Assembly (NCBI RefSeq): GCF_001424425.1
Contig: NZ_LMPT01000001.1
Coordinates: forward strand, 732,137 to 796,136
DNA from: Acidovorax sp. Leaf191
GTDB taxonomy: Bacteria; Pseudomonadota; Gammaproteobacteria; Burkholderiales; Burkholderiaceae_C
Direction: 5' to 3'
Length of the DNA: 64,000 bases
The notes beneath the pieces are model-generated. The model searched no databases. It was not told the origin of the DNA and worked only from the letters and a program-made list of their open reading frames with translations. Made by a program: the position numbers and the translations under genes. Below, one piece after another: positions 1-8,496 of the stretch (position 1 is its first letter; every line of letters begins with the position of its first letter).

Positions 1-697
1 CCACCACCATCAGCGTGGGGGATGCCAGCAGCGCCGCCACGTCGTCCAGCCGCAGCATCTGCTCGGTGCCGTGGGCCAGGCGGCGTGCGGCAGGCTGGTG
101 GAGCAGCGCGTGGGCCTGCGCCACTTCGGCCAGCAGGGCAGGCACCCCCGACTGCGTCGCGGCCTGTTGCGCGCGCTGCAGGGCCGTGCGTGCCGCGCCG
201 ATGTGCAGCGAGCGCAGCGCCAGTTCCGCGGCGGCCAGCTCGGCCACGGCGACCAGCGACGGGGGCCGGCGCGTGGCCGGATCGGCGGCCTGGGCGCTTT
301 CCAGCGCAGCCGATGCTGCGTCCAGTCGGCCGAGCAGGATCAGCTGGCGCGCCGCCACCAGCCGGGCCTGCAGCGCGTTGCCCGTGTCGCCGTGGGCCTG
401 CAGCAGGGCGGCGGCCGTCAGCAGCGCGTGGGTGGGCCCGCCCAGGTCGCGCAGGGCCAGGGCCACCTCGGCCTCGGCCACCCCACAGCGCGCGCGGGCC
501 ACGGGCTCGTGCGCGCCAAAGCCGCGTGCAGCGCGGCGCAGCAGTTCGCGGGCGCGTGGGTGCTCGCCCAGCTGGGCCATGGCAATGCCGCGCAGTGCCA
601 GGGCCGGTGGGTCGTCGCGCAATGCCACGCGCTGCAACGCTGCGAGGGCATCGCCTGCGGCCAGCGCGCGGGCCGCGGCGGAGATCAGCGAATCCAT
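1..697 (-). CDS. Helix-turn-helix regulator, N-terminal part (runs off window)
   Basis: The frame stays open from an ATG at 697 to the window edge, giving 232 residues of a longer protein. What is visible is Ala/Leu-rich, all-helical and TPR-like (for example QLGEHPRARELLRRAA near residue 50). I recall this N-terminus from proteobacterial regulators that have such a helical domain followed by a C-terminal winged helix. The DNA-binding part would lie beyond the window start, so the regulatory role is inferred. The gene is divergent from the methyltransferase at 820, with about 120 bp between them. Confidence 0.6.
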   Translation of the reverse strand, partial: MDSLISAAARALAAGDALAALQRVALRDDPPALALRGIAMAQLGEHPRARELLRRAARGFGAHEPVARARCGVAEAEVALALRDLGGPTHALLTAAALLQAHGDTGNALQARLVAARQLILLGRLDAASAALESAQAADPATRRPPSLVAVAELAAAELALRSLHIGAARTALQRAQQAATQSGVPALLAEVAQAHALLHQPAARRLAHGTEQMLRLDDVAALLASPTLMVV

Positions 698-819
698 GGC
701 GACAGCCTAACGCAGCGTGCCACCGCGAGGGTGTGCAACAGCCCGTGGGGGATACTTGGCGCCTTCGCGCTGCCGCCCGCCGGGTGGTGCGCACCACCCC
801 CAGACACGAGGACCCGCCT

Positions 820-1428
820 TTGAAATCCGCCAGCGCCACCACTTTTGACGAGGCCTACTACCAGCGTTTTTACTTCGACAAAAAGACCAGCGTGGTGGAC
901 CCGGCGCACATGGAGCGGCTGGGCACGTTTGTGTGCAGCTACCTCAAGTACCTGCGGGTGCCGGTGCAGCGCGTGCTAGACGTGGGCTGCGGCATCGGGC
1001 TGTGGAAGGGCATCGTGGCGCAGCATTTTCCGCAGGCCAGCTACCAGGGCGTGGAGATCAGCAGCTACCTCTGCGAGCGCTTCGGGTGGGAGCAGGGTTC
1101 GGTGGTGGACTACGCGGCGGACAAGCCGTTCGACCTCGTCATCTGCCAGGGCGTGCTGCCCTACCTGAGCCCGCCGGACCTCAAGGCCGCGCTGCACAAC
1201 CTGGGCCGCCTCTCCCAAGGCGCGCTGTATGTGGAGGCGGTGTCGCGCGAGGACTACGAGCGCGACATCATCGACGAGGACCTGACCGACAACCGCGTGT
1301 TCCGCCACCGTGCCGATCTGTACCGCCGCGGCCTGCAAGAGGGCGCGATCGAGCTGGGCGGCGGCGTGTGGCTCAGCCGCAAAGCCGAGCTGCCGCTGTT
1401 TGCGCTGGAGCAGTCGGGTGGGCAGTAG
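820..1428 (+). CDS. Class I SAM-dependent methyltransferase
   Basis: A 202-residue protein with a Rossmann motif I, VLDVGCGIG at residues 52-60, which binds S-adenosylmethionine. The acidic end of strand 2 (GVEIS) and a motif-IV-like FDLVICQGVLPYL follow. The substrate cannot be read from the sequence. I chose the TTG at 820 because AGGA lies about 8 bases upstream and the protein then begins like its domain; the open frame continues far upstream, but that part is compositionally antisense to the neighbouring regulator. The last bases overlap the start of the DTW gene, so the two are probably translationally coupled. Confidence 0.8.
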   Translation: MKSASATTFDEAYYQRFYFDKKTSVVDPAHMERLGTFVCSYLKYLRVPVQRVLDVGCGIGLWKGIVAQHFPQASYQGVEISSYLCERFGWEQGSVVDYAADKPFDLVICQGVLPYLSPPDLKAALHNLGRLSQGALYVEAVSREDYERDIIDEDLTDNRVFRHRADLYRRGLQEGAIELGGGVWLSRKAELPLFALEQSGGQ

Positions 1429-2185
1429 CGACGCGCCGGGCGCGGCGCTGCCAGCCAGCGCTGCGCCCCACGCCGTCTCCCGCCTGCGCACCGAGCGCCT
1501 GGCCCGCAGCGCCAAGCCGTTCCTCGCGCGCGGCGGCCCCAAGGGCGTGCGTTGCGCCGGCTGCCGGCTGGTGCCCAGCCACTGCATGTGCGCGCTGCGC
1601 CCCGAGGTCCCCACGCGCGCGGGCATGTGCCTGCTGATGGCCGACATCGAGCCGCTCAAGCCCAGCAACACCGGATGGCTGATCGCCGACGTGGTGGCCG
1701 ACACGTTTGCGTTTGGCTGGGCGCGCACCGAGGTGCACCCCGGCCTGCTGGCGCTCCTGGCCGATCCGCAGTGGCAGCCCTACGTGGTGTTCCCCGGCGA
1801 GTTCGTGGCGCCGGAGCGCGTGGTCACGGAGGTCGCGCCACCGAATGGCAAGCGCCCGCTGTTCGTGCTGCTGGACGCCACCTGGCCCGAGGCGCGCAAG
1901 ATGTTCCGCAAAAGCCCCTACCTCGACCACCTGCCCGTGCTCAGCCTGCAGCCCGAGCAGCTGTCGCGCTACCACCTGCGCCGCTCCACGCGCATGGACC
2001 ACTTCTGCACGTCCGAGGTGGGCGCGCTGTGCCTGGAACTGGCCGGCGAGCCACACGCCGCGCACGCGCTGGAGGCCTACCTGGACGTGTTCACCGACCA
2101 CTACCTGCAAGCCAAGCACCAGCTGCCGGTGGATGGCAGCGATGCCGTGCACCAGCGGCTCATGGACCTGCGCAGCGCGGGCTGA
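1418..2185 (+). CDS. DTW-domain tRNA-uridine aminocarboxypropyltransferase family protein
   Basis: A 255-residue protein of the DTW (TapT/Tuaa) family. Family members transfer the 3-amino-3-carboxypropyl group of SAM to uridine in tRNA (acp3U). A zinc knuckle C46-x2-C49-x6-C56-x-C58 and the signature D153-A-T-W156 are present, and a basic RKMF segment follows. The start is the GTG at 1418, which has GGAG seven bases upstream and overlaps the methyltransferase stop. Several paralogous subfamilies exist, so the exact tRNA position modified is not certain. Confidence 0.85.
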   Translation: MGSSDAPGAALPASAAPHAVSRLRTERLARSAKPFLARGGPKGVRCAGCRLVPSHCMCALRPEVPTRAGMCLLMADIEPLKPSNTGWLIADVVADTFAFGWARTEVHPGLLALLADPQWQPYVVFPGEFVAPERVVTEVAPPNGKRPLFVLLDATWPEARKMFRKSPYLDHLPVLSLQPEQLSRYHLRRSTRMDHFCTSEVGALCLELAGEPHAAHALEAYLDVFTDHYLQAKHQLPVDGSDAVHQRLMDLRSAG

Positions 2186-2245
2186 AAAAACACCCGCGCC
2201 ACCAGCGCGGCCCGGCAGGCGGCGCCACACGGGCAAAATGCACCG

Positions 2246-3121
2246 ATGAAAGCACCCCCCCGCCTGCAGTCCCTCGTTGAAGAAGGCTTGATCGACACCG
2301 TGGTCCGCCAGCTCATGAGCGGCAAGGAGGCCATGGTCTACGTGGTGCGCTGCGGCGACGAAACCCGCTGCGCCAAGATCTACAAAGAGGCCAACCACCG
2401 CAGCTTTCGGCAGGCGGTCGATTACACCGAGAACCGCAAGGTCAAGAACTCGCGCTCGGCCCGCGCCATGGCCAAGGGCAGCAAGTTCGGCCGGCAAGAG
2501 CAGGAGGCCGCGTGGCAAAGCGCCGAGGTCGATGCGCTGTACCGCCTGGCCGCCGCCGGCGTGCGGGTGCCGCAGCCCTACAACTTTCACGACGGCGTGC
2601 TGCTGATGGAGCTGGTGACCGACGCGCAGGGCGACGCAGCCCCCCGCCTGAACGACGTGAGCTTCACGCCCGAAGATGCCCGCGCCCACCACGCCACGCT
2701 GGTGGCCGAGGTGGTGCGCATGCTGTGTGCGGGCGTGGTGCACGGCGATTTGTCGGAGTTCAACATCTTGCTGGCGCACCTGCCCGGCGAAGACGGCCAG
2801 CCCGCGGCGGACGGCCCCGTCATCATCGACCTGCCCCAGGCGGTGGACGCTGCCGGCAACAACCACGCCCAGCGCATGCTGCTGCGCGACGTGGCCAACC
2901 TGCGCGATTTCTTCGGCCAGTTCGCGCCCGAGCTGCGCGCCACCCAGTACGGCCCCGAGATCTGGAGCCTGTACCAAAGCGGCCTGCTGACCAACGAGAC
3001 CCCGCTCACCGGCCGCTACGCGCCCGAGCACGTCGATGTGGACATGCAGGCCGTGCTGCGCGAGATCGACGATGCGCGCGACGAAGACGCCGCGCGCCGG
3101 CTGCGCATGGCCGCAGGCTGA
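2246..3121 (+). CDS. RIO-type serine/threonine protein kinase
   Basis: A 291-residue bacterial RIO1-like kinase of the PA4780 type. The ATP loop SGKEAMVYVV (about residue 26), the catalytic loop H166-G-D168-L-S-E-F-N and the metal-binding D195 of IIDLPQ are all intact, so the protein should be an active kinase. Bacterial members are known to autophosphorylate; their substrates are largely unknown. It starts 60 bp after the DTW gene on the same strand, with a GNAT gene 32 bp beyond, so the four genes may form one transcript with an RNA or translation theme (inference). Confidence 0.9.
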   Translation: MKAPPRLQSLVEEGLIDTVVRQLMSGKEAMVYVVRCGDETRCAKIYKEANHRSFRQAVDYTENRKVKNSRSARAMAKGSKFGRQEQEAAWQSAEVDALYRLAAAGVRVPQPYNFHDGVLLMELVTDAQGDAAPRLNDVSFTPEDARAHHATLVAEVVRMLCAGVVHGDLSEFNILLAHLPGEDGQPAADGPVIIDLPQAVDAAGNNHAQRMLLRDVANLRDFFGQFAPELRATQYGPEIWSLYQSGLLTNETPLTGRYAPEHVDVDMQAVLREIDDARDEDAARRLRMAAG

Positions 3122-3153
3122 CGCGGGTGGCCCACCCGCGCCGCGCTCCTGCC

Positions 3154-3654
3154 ATGCCCTCTGTCTCCATCCGCAACTTCCTGCCCGGCGACGAGCCTGC
3201 ATTGCGTGCGGTTTTCCATGCCTCGGTGCAGGGCCTCGCGTGCAAGCACTACACCGCCGAACAGCTCGCCGCCTGGGCGCCTCTGGAGCACGACCCCGCG
3301 CAGTGGGCCCAGCGCATGCAGGCCAACCAGCCCTTCATCGCACAGGCAGATGAAGGTGGCGCCATCGCCGGCTTTGCGGACCTGCAGGCCGACGGCACCA
3401 TCGACATGTTCTTCGTGGCCCCGGCGTTTGCGGGCCAGGGCGTGGCGCGGGCGCTGATGGCCCACATCCACGCGCAGGCCGTGGCGCGTGGCATCGCCCG
3501 GCTGCACGCCCACGTGAGCCTGACCGCCGAGCCGTTTTTTGCCGCGCAGGGCTTTGTGGTGCAGGCGCGCCAGCAGGTGGAGCGCGCGGGCGTGGTGCTG
3601 CACAACGCGCGCATGGACAAGGCGCTGGGGGTGGGGATGGGCGCCCACTCCTGA
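3154..3654 (+). CDS. GNAT family N-acetyltransferase
   Basis: A 166-residue single-domain GNAT protein. The acetyl-CoA-binding motif A is AFAGQGVARALM (R/Q-x-x-G-x-G/A form, about residues 93-104). A typical C-terminal strand with FFAAQGFVVQ follows. The substrate is not predictable. The ATG at 3154 has no clear ribosome binding site but gives the expected GNAT length; it lies 32 bp behind the RIO kinase. Confidence 0.8.
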   Translation: MPSVSIRNFLPGDEPALRAVFHASVQGLACKHYTAEQLAAWAPLEHDPAQWAQRMQANQPFIAQADEGGAIAGFADLQADGTIDMFFVAPAFAGQGVARALMAHIHAQAVARGIARLHAHVSLTAEPFFAAQGFVVQARQQVERAGVVLHNARMDKALGVGMGAHS

Positions 3655-3702
3655 TTCGATAGCTGGTGGCGCTTTATCATCGGGCACCACAGGCCGATTT
3701 GG
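3655..3702. repeat. Dispersed intergenic palindrome (ATAGCT...AGGCC family), copy 1
   Basis: Directly after the GNAT stop codon. It has the conserved left flank ATAGCTGG, a TGGTG/CACCA stem (3664-3668 with 3685-3689) and the right flank AGGCC. Six further copies with different but self-complementary arms occur in the window. A role as a 3' hairpin is inferred. Confidence 0.55.
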
Positions 3703-3811
3703 CTTGCAGTCAGCCTGCCCTGCCGGGCTCCCGTGTTCGCCGGTGCCTTACAGTAGCCGCCCCGCAGCACGCAAACCACCCCCACACCACAGCCCCCAGG
3801 CTGCCCCACCC

Positions 3812-4063
3812 ATGACCAAAGACCTGGCCCGACAGAACGATCTCAAACCCATGGCTCTGTGCGAGCCGTGCCAGGGCATCCAGCGCAACTGGCGCAAGGC
3901 CCCTGGCCACGCCGAGCTGGTGCAGCGCGGCAACCGCAAGGAAGAGCGCGACCACGGCACCGTCACCATCACCCGCTATGTGTGCGACCGCTGCGGCACC
4001 GCGTGGGAGTATGAGAACGACAAGACCGACCAGAAGGTCGGCTGGTCGGTGGTGGGGCGCTGA
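3812..4063 (+). CDS. Small zinc-ribbon protein
   Basis: An 83-residue protein with two CxxC pairs (CEPC at about residue 17 and CDRC at about 58), the arrangement of a single zinc ribbon. Its C-terminus is charged and ends GWSVVGR. I do not recognise a named family. It stands alone on the plus strand, convergent with the HipA-family gene, with a dispersed palindrome between them. A nucleic-acid-binding role is possible but not shown by the sequence. Confidence 0.7.
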   Translation: MTKDLARQNDLKPMALCEPCQGIQRNWRKAPGHAELVQRGNRKEERDHGTVTITRYVCDRCGTAWEYENDKTDQKVGWSVVGR

Positions 4064-4080
4064 GACGCCAGGGACTTCAG

Positions 4081-4130
4081 CTATTGAAATAATAGCTGGC
4101 AGCGCTTTGTGGATAAGCGCTAGCGGCCTA
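4081..4130. repeat. Dispersed intergenic palindrome, copy 2
   Basis: ATAGCTGGC flank, AGCGCTT (4101-4107) pairing with AAGCGCT (4115-4121), then AGCGGCC-like flank. It sits between two convergent genes, and the stop codon of the HipA-family gene (4120-4122) lies inside the right arm. Confidence 0.65.
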
Positions 4131-5469
4131 TGTGGCCTATGTGACCTGCATTCTCGGCCGCGATGTCCCGAAACTGAGCCGACACCCGCGCATCCGCCGC
4201 CGCTGCGCGCCAGAACGCCAGTGCCAGGCCCCGCGCGTCGGCCCATTCGCTCAGCGTGGCGGCGGTGGGTTGCAGGGGGCGGCTGGCAAAGTCGCGCGGC
4301 ACCAGCTCGCCACCCACCGGGGCGTAGAGCATGGGCAGCATGTCGTAGGTGGGGGACAGCGCCCAGTCGTCATCTTTGAGCACCAGCGAGATGTTGCCGT
4401 AGTGCCGGTCGGTGTTGGCGATGAGCTGGCCGTAGGCCTCCAGCAGGCGCAGGGTGCGGGCGTCGGCCGGGGTCAGCAGGTGGCGCGCTGCCATGCGGTT
4501 GGCGGTGGCGGCCCAGTTGTCGATCTCGCCCACGTACTCGGCGTTGTACACCTGCAGCGACACCATGCCGATGCGTCCGCCCAGGCTGTCGGTGCCCTGC
4601 CACGTCAGCGGCGTGCGGTCAAAACGCTCCGATTCCAGGAACACGCGCCCCGCGTCCATGAACAGCTGCGTGGGCGCCGCCGGCAGCCCGGCCTGCGCCA
4701 GGGTCTGCAGCGCCAGGTGCTCGCACACCAGCAGGTCGCGCAGGCGCTGGTCGGCGGGGGCGTCGCCCGCGGGCGAGAACTTGACGATCACGTGCCGCCC
4801 CGCGGTGATGGTGCAGAACTTGGGCTGCTCGCCGCCCGCCGACGAGCCGGGGTGGGTGCCGCGCATGGCCTGCTCGGCCAGGGCCGGGTAGGCCGCGGCA
4901 GAGTCCACCCGCGAGGCGCGTGCTGGCAGCGTGTGAAAGCGCTGGAACGCGGCCTCGCCCATGATGAGGTTGCCCGGCAGGTCGTCGCCATACAGCGTCA
5001 TCGCGCGCAGCACGTCGTCGTCGCTCCAGTGGCCCGGGTCGTGGCCCAGCTGCAGCTCGGGGTGGGCGTGCGCAAAGGTGCGGCCCATGAAGCCCTGGGG
5101 CCGCATGTCGTCCAGAAACCAGGGCAGGCCGTCGTGCCGCGCACTCACACCGTCGGCCTCGTCCACCCAGAAGGCGCCGCCCTCCAGCGGCACCATGCGT
5201 GCAAACGGAGACGGGCGGCCGTGAGCGTCGATGCGCATCACCAGCACTTCGTTGCCCACGTTGGGCACGGTGCGCGGCAGTACATAGCGCTGCGACCGTG
5301 CCGCGCCCACCTTTTGCACCTGCCCCCCGTGGATCAGCGGTGCCAGCGCCCGCGACACGGTGGGCTGGCTCACGCCCAGCAGCTCCTGCAGCTCGGCACT
5401 GGTGAGCACGCCGCCCTGGCGGCGCAGGGCGGCAAGGGCTTTGGAGGTGAGGTCTGGGGCGCGCGCCAT
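4120..5469 (-). CDS. yjjJ: HipA-family serine/threonine kinase, YjjJ type
   Basis: 449 residues, matching the length of E. coli YjjJ (HipH). An N-terminal winged helix (LLGVSQPTVSRAL, about residues 30-42) is fused to a HipA-like kinase domain. Kinase signatures are the P-loop SSAGGEQPKF (about residue 215), the catalytic loop NTDRHYGN and the metal-binding SPTYDMLPM. HipA kinases phosphorylate translation factors such as GltX and are usually paired with HipB. No HipB gene is next to this one, and the fused helix-turn-helix may replace it (inference). The upstream 178 bp are unusually AT-rich and hold its likely promoter. Confidence 0.85.
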   Translation of the reverse strand: MARAPDLTSKALAALRRQGGVLTSAELQELLGVSQPTVSRALAPLIHGGQVQKVGAARSQRYVLPRTVPNVGNEVLVMRIDAHGRPSPFARMVPLEGGAFWVDEADGVSARHDGLPWFLDDMRPQGFMGRTFAHAHPELQLGHDPGHWSDDDVLRAMTLYGDDLPGNLIMGEAAFQRFHTLPARASRVDSAAAYPALAEQAMRGTHPGSSAGGEQPKFCTITAGRHVIVKFSPAGDAPADQRLRDLLVCEHLALQTLAQAGLPAAPTQLFMDAGRVFLESERFDRTPLTWQGTDSLGGRIGMVSLQVYNAEYVGEIDNWAATANRMAARHLLTPADARTLRLLEAYGQLIANTDRHYGNISLVLKDDDWALSPTYDMLPMLYAPVGGELVPRDFASRPLQPTAATLSEWADARGLALAFWRAAAADARVSAQFRDIAAENAGHIGHIGR

Positions 5470-5647
5470 GAATGATTATATGAATGGATAAAAATCAGTG
5501 GATAGCCAATGAATTCAATGGTTTTTTGATATTTTTGAATAGATAAATTGGAATGCAGCTGGCGCGAAGATGGCACGATGGCGGTGATGGCCCGGCACCT
5601 TTTCAAAGCATCCGTGTCTCACCCAACCCTTCAAGGAGAGAACCCCC

Positions 5648-6223
5648 ATGCTGCACCGCCGACGATTTCTGACCACCGCCTCCCGCAGCCTGGCCCTGGG
5701 CGGCGCTGCGCTGACGCTGGCGGGGCGTGCCGCGTGGGCCCTGCCCAGCTACACCGTGCCGCTGTCGCAGCTGCAGGAGATGACGGCCACCAAGTTCCCG
5801 CGCAGCGTGCCGGTGCAGGGCCTGTTCGACCTGACCCTGCAGGCGCCGCGGCTGCGCCTGTTGCCCGAGGTGAACCGCATCGGCGCCACCATGGCGGTGG
5901 ACGCGGCGGGCGCTGCGCTGCGGCGCAGCCATGCGGGCACGTTCGATGTGGAGTTTGCGCTGCGCTACGAGGCCAGCGACCGCACGCTGCGGGCGCACCA
6001 GATCAAGCTGGGCAAGCTGGATTTCCCCACGCTCAAGCCGGCGGTCAACGAACTGCTCAACGCCTACGGCCCGGTGCTGGCCGAGCAGTCTCTGGGCGAA
6101 GTCACGCTGCACCAGCTGCGCCCGCAAGACACCGCCGTGTTCGACGGCATGGGCCTGCAGCCGGGGCCCATCACGGTGACGGCCAAGGGGCTCACGGTGG
6201 CGTTCGTGAACAAGCAGCCTTGA
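5648..6223 (+). CDS. DUF1439-like secreted protein with Tat-type signal
   Basis: A 191-residue protein. The N-terminus MLHRRRFLTTASRSLAL carries a twin-arginine-like RRRFL motif and a hydrophobic stretch ending AAWA|L, so export by Tat is likely. The mature part (YTVPLSQLQEMTATKFP, LRLLPEVNRIGATMAVD) fits DUF1439 outer-membrane-associated proteins, which have a BPI/TULIP-like fold and may bind lipids. It lacks the usual lipobox cysteine. AAGGAG lies 11 bases before the ATG. It is a single gene followed by a strong hairpin. Confidence 0.7.
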   Translation: MLHRRRFLTTASRSLALGGAALTLAGRAAWALPSYTVPLSQLQEMTATKFPRSVPVQGLFDLTLQAPRLRLLPEVNRIGATMAVDAAGAALRRSHAGTFDVEFALRYEASDRTLRAHQIKLGKLDFPTLKPAVNELLNAYGPVLAEQSLGEVTLHQLRPQDTAVFDGMGLQPGPITVTAKGLTVAFVNKQP

Positions 6224-6274
6224 CGCCCTGGGGCGCTGCTGCCATCAACCACCACCGCAGCGCCCTGCCTGACT

Positions 6275-6297
6275 CCCTCTCCCCCCGCGGGAGAGGG
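6275..6297. terminator. Bidirectional hairpin between convergent genes
   Basis: A perfect 9-bp stem, CCCTCTCCC (6275-6283) and GGGAGAGGG (6289-6297), with a 5-base loop. It is followed by a second G-rich arm (GGGGAGAGGGGG). It lies between the DUF1439 gene and the convergent hydrolase gene. There is no clean U-tract. Confidence 0.6.
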
Positions 6298-6378
6298 CCG
6301 GGGAGAGGGGGCTTTTGCGGGGGGGCGCGGCGCTTGTCCCTCCTCAGGCCAGGAGGGCGGATTCAACGCCCCGCCTTG

Positions 6379-7461
6379 CTACTTCCGCTTCGCCGCCACC
6401 CGCCGCTGCGCCGCTGCAAACGCATGGTGGCGAATCCACTGCAACGCCTGTCCGCGCTGCCCGCTCTCGGCCGACACGGTGGACGTGGTGGCCACCACCA
6501 GGTCCATCGGCGGATACACCCAGATGAACTGCCCGCCAAACCCGCTGGCCATGAACGTGGGGCGCGGCGCCTTGCCGGGCACCACCCACCACAGGTACCC
6601 GTACGACAGCCCCACCGGCGGGCCGCCGGTGTTCTGCACCTGCACTGAGGCATCGGCGAATGCCTCTGGCACCAGCGGCTTGCCGTCCCACTGGCCGCGT
6701 TGCAGGTACAGCTGGCCGAGCTTGGCCATGTCCTGGGTGCGCAGGTGCACGATGCTGCCCTGGTAGCGCGGCGCCGCCCACCCCATGGGGCCGACCAGTT
6801 GCTGGTGCGCATAGTCGGGCAGGGGCATGCCGGTGGCTTTCTCCAGCACGGCGGCCAGCAGCGGCGTCACGGAGTTGTCGTAGGCGAAGGCCTGGCCCGG
6901 GTCCGCCACCAGCGGCCGCGCCCAGGCCTCGCGCGCGGGCAGCGGCGGCGCGTTGCCGGACCGGGTGCGCGGGTCGCTGGGCAGCGCAAAGCCCGCCGTC
7001 AGCGTCAGCAGGTTCCGCAACGTGATGGTGGCGGCGCGCGGGTCGGGGTTCAGGGGCGCCCATTCGGGCACCAGGTCCACCACGCGCTGGTCCACGCTGG
7101 CAATGCGGCCCTGCGCGATGGCCGTGCCCAGGAGGGCCGACAGTGCGCTCTTGGAGGCCGACTGCGTGTCGCGCAGCTTGTCCGGCTCGCCATCGCGGTA
7201 GAAGCGGTACACCACGCGGCCGCGCAGCACCACCACGGCGCTGTCGACATCGGCAAACTGGGGCGTGGCCAGCGTGGCCTGCACGCCCTCGAACGCCGCG
7301 GCATCCAGCGCCTGCTCTTCAGGCGTGGAGGTTTCGCGCCAGGGCGTAGGGGTCGATTGCGTTGGCGATTGGGATTGCGCCTGCGCGGCAGGCCCGGCCA
7401 GACACGCCAGCAGGCCGACGGTGATGCCGATCGAGCGAATGGGCCAGCGACGAGTGCGCAT
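6379..7461 (-). CDS. Serine hydrolase of the beta-lactamase class C fold, secreted
   Basis: A 360-residue protein. The Sec signal peptide ends ...AAQAQ at about residue 29. The class C/PBP fold is shown by S101-A-S-K104 (SxxK, nucleophile), the YDN motif in GQAFAYDNSVTP, and a C-terminal FMASGFGGQF where KTG normally lies. The last feature is closer to esterase EstB-type and 6-aminohexanoate-dimer-hydrolase-like members than to true AmpC. It probably cleaves esters or amides in the periplasm; antibiotic resistance cannot be inferred. The ATG at 7461 has GGAG nine bases upstream. Confidence 0.8.
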   Translation of the reverse strand: MRTRRWPIRSIGITVGLLACLAGPAAQAQSQSPTQSTPTPWRETSTPEEQALDAAAFEGVQATLATPQFADVDSAVVVLRGRVVYRFYRDGEPDKLRDTQSASKSALSALLGTAIAQGRIASVDQRVVDLVPEWAPLNPDPRAATITLRNLLTLTAGFALPSDPRTRSGNAPPLPAREAWARPLVADPGQAFAYDNSVTPLLAAVLEKATGMPLPDYAHQQLVGPMGWAAPRYQGSIVHLRTQDMAKLGQLYLQRGQWDGKPLVPEAFADASVQVQNTGGPPVGLSYGYLWWVVPGKAPRPTFMASGFGGQFIWVYPPMDLVVATTSTVSAESGQRGQALQWIRHHAFAAAQRRVAAKRK

Positions 7462-7605
7462 GCAGACTCCTTCATCAAGCGGTGGGCGGACGGTGCGTTC
7501 GCGCAGTGTAGAAGCGCAGACCTTTGCGGCAGCCAAAGGCGGCGCGCTGTGCCGCGCGCCCACGTGGTCGTGCGTTGAAGTGAGCCGGACCCTGGGAGCT
7601 ATCGC

Positions 7606-8367
7606 TCAGTGGCCCGCCACAGCCCTGCGCAGCGCTGCGCGCGCCAGCAGCCGCGTCGAATCCAGCGTGGGCAGGGCCGAGTTCGCGTCGCTGAGGATGA
7701 GCGGGATCTCGGTGCAGCCCAGCACCACCGCGTCGCAGCCCTCGTCGCGCTGCATGCGCGCGATGACCTGCTGAAACGTCGCCACCGACGGCGCGCGGAT
7801 CACGCCGGGCACCAGCTCGTCCATGATGATGCGGTTGATCTCGCTGCGCTCGGCCTCGGCGGGCCTGACCCAGGCCAAGCCCTGTGCAGCCAGGGCGTCG
7901 GGGTACACGCTGCTGTCCACCAGCCAGCGGGTGCCCGTGAGCGCCAGGCGCTGGTAGCCCCGCGCCGCGGCCTCGGCGGCCACCACCTGGGCAATGTGCA
8001 GCCAGGGCAGCGGTGAATGCGGCTGCACCCGGTCGAACGCCTGGTGGATCGTGTTGTCCGGGCAGATCAGAAAGTCCGCGCCCGCCCGCGCGAGCTTGTG
8101 GGCCGACGCCAGCATCAGGTCGGCCACGCCCTGCAGGTCGCCGCGGTCCAGGCAGTCCACGTAGTCGGCCAGCGAGGGCGTGTGCATCGACACCTCGGGG
8201 TGCGCGTGCGCACGGCCCATCAGCGCTGCGCCTTCGGTGCACAGCGTGCGGTAGCACAGGGCCGCACCTTCGGCGGAGCAGCCCACGATGCCGATGTGCA
8301 GCGGCTTTGCGCGCGCGTGTGCCGGGGTTGGCAAGGGGGTGTGGGGGGCGGGCGTGGATGCGGTCAT
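7606..8367 (-). CDS. Aspartate/glutamate racemase family protein
   Basis: A 253-residue protein with the two catalytic-cysteine motifs of the family: CPDNT (about residue 97) and GCTE (VVLGCTEIPL, about residue 214). The N-terminal IGIVGCSAEGAALCY also fits. Members interconvert L- and D-aspartate or glutamate, or act on related acids such as maleate or hydantoins, so the substrate is open. The ATG at 8367 is preferred; about 29 residues of open frame upstream are Arg/Pro-rich and do not resemble the family. Confidence 0.8.
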   Translation of the reverse strand: MTASTPAPHTPLPTPAHARAKPLHIGIVGCSAEGAALCYRTLCTEGAALMGRAHAHPEVSMHTPSLADYVDCLDRGDLQGVADLMLASAHKLARAGADFLICPDNTIHQAFDRVQPHSPLPWLHIAQVVAAEAAARGYQRLALTGTRWLVDSSVYPDALAAQGLAWVRPAEAERSEINRIIMDELVPGVIRAPSVATFQQVIARMQRDEGCDAVVLGCTEIPLILSDANSALPTLDSTRLLARAALRRAVAGH

Positions 8368-8496
8368 GCGGCGGCGGGCACGGTGGCCGGGTGGGCGACG
8401 GGGAGGCCTCCATGATGCCAGCCGCGCCAGCCGCGCCATCCCCCACCAGGCCAAGTCAGCGCAGCGCCGCGCTGCCCGTCCCTGGCCGGTGCGCCG

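Noticed and set aside
22..819. N-terminal extension of the methyltransferase
   Set aside because: The upstream translation is Arg/Pro/Ala-rich, opposite the partial regulator gene, and unlike any methyltransferase N-terminus.
1373..3202. A 609-codon minus-strand open frame
   Set aside because: It lies opposite the DTW and RIO kinase genes, whose catalytic motifs are intact; the translation is His/Arg/Gly-rich noise.
6379..7461. Antibiotic-resistance beta-lactamase
   Set aside because: SxxK and YxN are present but the KTG element is not clear; esterases share this fold.
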